Shown piece by piece: positions 62,413-64,000 of a stretch of 64,000 nucleotides of DNA. The notes beneath the pieces are model-generated. The model worked only from the letters and a program-made list of their open reading frames with translations. It made no database searches and was not told where the DNA came from. A program made the position numbers and the translations under genes. This DNA is from Pseudomonas sp. FP2196. GTDB taxonomy: Bacteria; Pseudomonadota; Gammaproteobacteria; Pseudomonadales; Pseudomonadaceae. Location: the NCBI RefSeq assembly GCF_030687715.1, contig NZ_CP117445.1:2476501-2540500 (forward strand). Reading direction: 5' to 3'. Numbering within the stretch: the stretch's first letter is position 1; each line of letters begins with the position of its first letter.

Positions 62413-62704
62413 TTAAAGAAAATGCAGCCCTAAATACATGGATAGGCAAGTTATGCCAAAAATACGGATTTACGAAAGTCGAAAAAATTGAAATTATTGG
62501 TGGTGTTACATATGTCACTTTCGGAAAAATAGAAGTTTGTTATCAAAAATCCTGGGTGGACAGGCGCCTAGCATGGTGCTGAACATGATGCTGGAGACTG
62601 ATCCTGATTTGGATAAATATTCTTTGGCTAATATTTTTCTTGATGAGTTTGACCGTTTGGATAGCAAAATCGCTGCCAGCGATATGGCATTGGAAGAGCA
62701 TTAG
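62413..62704 (+). pseudogene. 5'-truncated, frameshifted remnant (possible immunity gene)
   Basis: One frame reads AALNTWIGKLCQKYGFTKVE then IGGVTYVTFGKIEVCYQK up to about 62545. From about 62550 the adjacent frame continues GGQAPSMVLNMMLETDPDLD ... DSKIAASDMALEEH to a stop at 62704. A single frameshift joins them. The start was lost to the right end of the RAYT element. Composition is like the AT-rich immunity genes nearby, but no family is recognised. Confidence 0.5.
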
Positions 62705-63141
62705 GTCGATCAGAGGAATGTCTGATCAACAATTTGATGACACTGTACTCATTCAGATGCGATCCGCAGGTTATAATATATAAATAAGAAATAAGGATTG
62801 GCTGTCTTCGATTTGGAGATGCGACAGGTCATGTTTAGTTCTTATGCAAAACGTGGTTGGCACTCCGGGTGCCGACATTTCTATGGTTTGGCCCCCATTC
62901 ATTTTATGGGGTGCTGAAATCCGTAATGAATTACTGGGGAAAGGGGACTGATATATTTTTATCTACGCTGAGTTCGCAGGTTGAAAATAAATCTGTCCCT
63001 GAGGGATCCCCACAAATCTATCCCAATGCCTGAGCTTGTTGATGTACCTCGTCTCGCAACGCGTGCTCAAGTCTCTCCAAGGTTTTTCGAGACTTTGAGC
63101 CACGACCGCTGCACCAGTATTCCAACCCTAGTCGCCACAGG
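62705..63141. other. Spacer with mobile-element remnants
   Basis: Contains the second 37-bp repeat (62963-62999), the recurrent element end (62995-63020) and, on the minus strand, an open tail LWRLGLEYWCSG ... RLEHALRDEVHQQAQALG-stop (63018-63140), the same coding tail seen in shortened form at 59.1 kb. Nothing else recognised. Confidence 0.5.
62963..62999. repeat. 37-bp repeat, second copy
   Basis: Two mismatches to 58688-58724. Together with GGGACTGATATATTTTTAT just upstream it forms an imperfect hairpin ending ...CTGTCCC, like a REP of a second family. Confidence 0.8.
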
Positions 63142-63202
63142 ATAAATGGGGATAGACCACGTTTAGAAAGCACTCCGAAACCGTGGTCTGTCCCCGTTTT
63201 AT
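63142..63202. mobile_element. 61-bp hairpin, miniature RAYT-type (REPIN-like) element, copy 2
   Basis: One base different from copy 1 (GGGGATAG instead of GGGGACAG). Lies exactly between the minus-strand element remnant and the start of FHA-type coding sequence. Confidence 0.85.
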
Positions 63203-64000
63203 CCGCGGTAGGTGCAACGTCGACCATCAAGGTCGGCGGGCAGCTCACCAACGCCGGACGCATGACCTCCAGCGAAGACCTGACGATCAACGCGGGCAGC
63301 GTCGCCAACTACGGCACCTTGGGCGCGGCGCAGAACCTCATCATCAACACGCCTTCGTTGCTCAATGACCGTGGGCTGATTTTCAGCGGCAACAACATGA
63401 CGCTTGGCGTCAGCACGTTGACCAACCAGCACGGTGATTTCTACGGTCTGGGCGATGTGATGATGGGTGGGTATGGCGGCGCAGCACGGGCAGCGGGGGT
63501 GTACAACATTTCCGGCTCGATGGAGAGCGGGCGCGGGTTCACGATCAATGCCGATGTGTTCGAGAACCGTACGGAAGGACCGACGGCATCGGTTGAACGC
63601 AAATTGATCTCCGGGTTGATTGCAGCCAGCTGTGGTGACTGCGTTGGCGGCACCTTCAACAACTTCCTCGCCACTCGCGAGACTTACCAATTCTTCGACA
63701 CCGATACCAGCGCCTCGGCGATGTTCAACGTCGGCAAGGATTTTACGTTCACAGGTGGCACGTTCCTCAACAGCAAAAGCACGGTAGCGGCGGGTGGCAA
63801 CATCACCATCACCGCCGACAGCTTGAAGAATATCGGAGCCAAGAGCGGAACCGTCGAAGTCACGCGCCATTACAACTTCGAAATGGGCACTGGCACCACG
63901 GCGCAATTCATGGCCAACGTGATCATGCCGTACAACCAGCGTAACAACCCTGATTTCCCGTTTGTGTATTACGTCTCTGGACCGGATGAATTGATCCGTA
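63203..64000 (+). CDS. Partial FHA/CdiA-type exoprotein, second gene or fragment
   Basis: Open frame beginning inside the hairpin and running off the window, with no start codon or ribosome-binding site at the 5' end. Sequence GQLTNAGRMTSSEDLTINAG, SLLNDRGLIFSGNNMTLGVS, TLTNQHGDFYGLGDVMMGG, CGDCVGGTFNN and TITADSLKNIGAKSGTVEVT is clearly FHA-repeat exoprotein and resembles residues about 1190-1400 of the upstream CdiA, but is diverged. It is 5'-truncated, probably a displaced cassette carrier; whether it ends in a toxin lies beyond the window. Confidence 0.8.

Noticed and set aside
62717..62785. 21-aa ORF MSDQQFDDTVLIQMRSAGYN-type
   Set aside because: GAGGA abuts the ATG without proper spacing; too short to support, possibly part of a remnant.
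63018..63308. 96-aa minus-strand ORF reading through the second 61-bp hairpin
   Set aside because: As a whole it joins unrelated pieces (FHA antisense, hairpin, element tail); only the last part (63018-63140) looks like genuine former coding sequence.

Overview
The window is a chromosomal segment of a Pseudomonas species, most likely of the P. fluorescens group. The GC-rich codon use, the many copies of two Pseudomonas-type REP hairpins, the fused Mnh/Pha antiporter operon and the gene families present all point there. This assignment rests on recognition, not on a database search.

Bases 1-47550 are ordinary core and flexible chromosome. In order they hold: an AlkC-like DNA repair protein with a glutathione transferase; a DksA2-like protein with an incomplete zinc finger; a chemoreceptor; small conserved proteins; a glycine-betaine-type binding protein followed by a (GATCCT)13 microsatellite; a TonB receptor with a DUF2946 partner; the complete minus-strand Na+/H+ antiporter operon (mnhAB-C-D-E-F-G, about 17.3 down to 11.3 kb); an EamA transporter divergent from an XRE/cupin regulator across a perfect 22-bp palindrome; ppnN; a thioredoxin-reductase-like flavoprotein with an Rrf2 regulator; yedK; a substrate-binding protein; a deacetylase lipoprotein; a Nudix enzyme; a second Rrf2 regulator with conserved cysteines divergent from an NDH-2-like flavoprotein; rof; a LysR gene divergent from ydiJ; a PqiA pair; an SDR with its LysR; a succinate-semialdehyde dehydrogenase with a PtrR-like regulator; and two HxlR-controlled enzyme genes. 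Several regulator/target pairs are divergent with visible inverted repeats between them.

Bases 47550-64000 are an accessory contact-dependent inhibition (two-partner secretion) locus. A TpsB transporter (cdiB-like) is followed by a 2829-residue CdiA/FhaB-type exoprotein whose last 240 or so residues form an AT-richer toxin cassette, then a candidate immunity gene. Downstream is a scrapyard of displaced cassettes: an orphan Imm63-like immunity gene, a short duplicate of cdiA, an Rhs C-terminus with an LHH nuclease domain plus its SUKH immunity gene, frameshifted remnants, a RAYT (REP-associated tyrosine transposase) element, and the start of a second FHA-repeat gene that runs off the window.

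The most striking observation is that two nearly identical 61-bp hairpins sharing the RAYT element's ends sit exactly at the junctions between unrelated toxin-gene fragments. Short repeats of other mobile-element ends recur between the cassettes. This suggests that the RAYT and its miniature derivatives took part in assembling or shuffling the toxin/immunity array.
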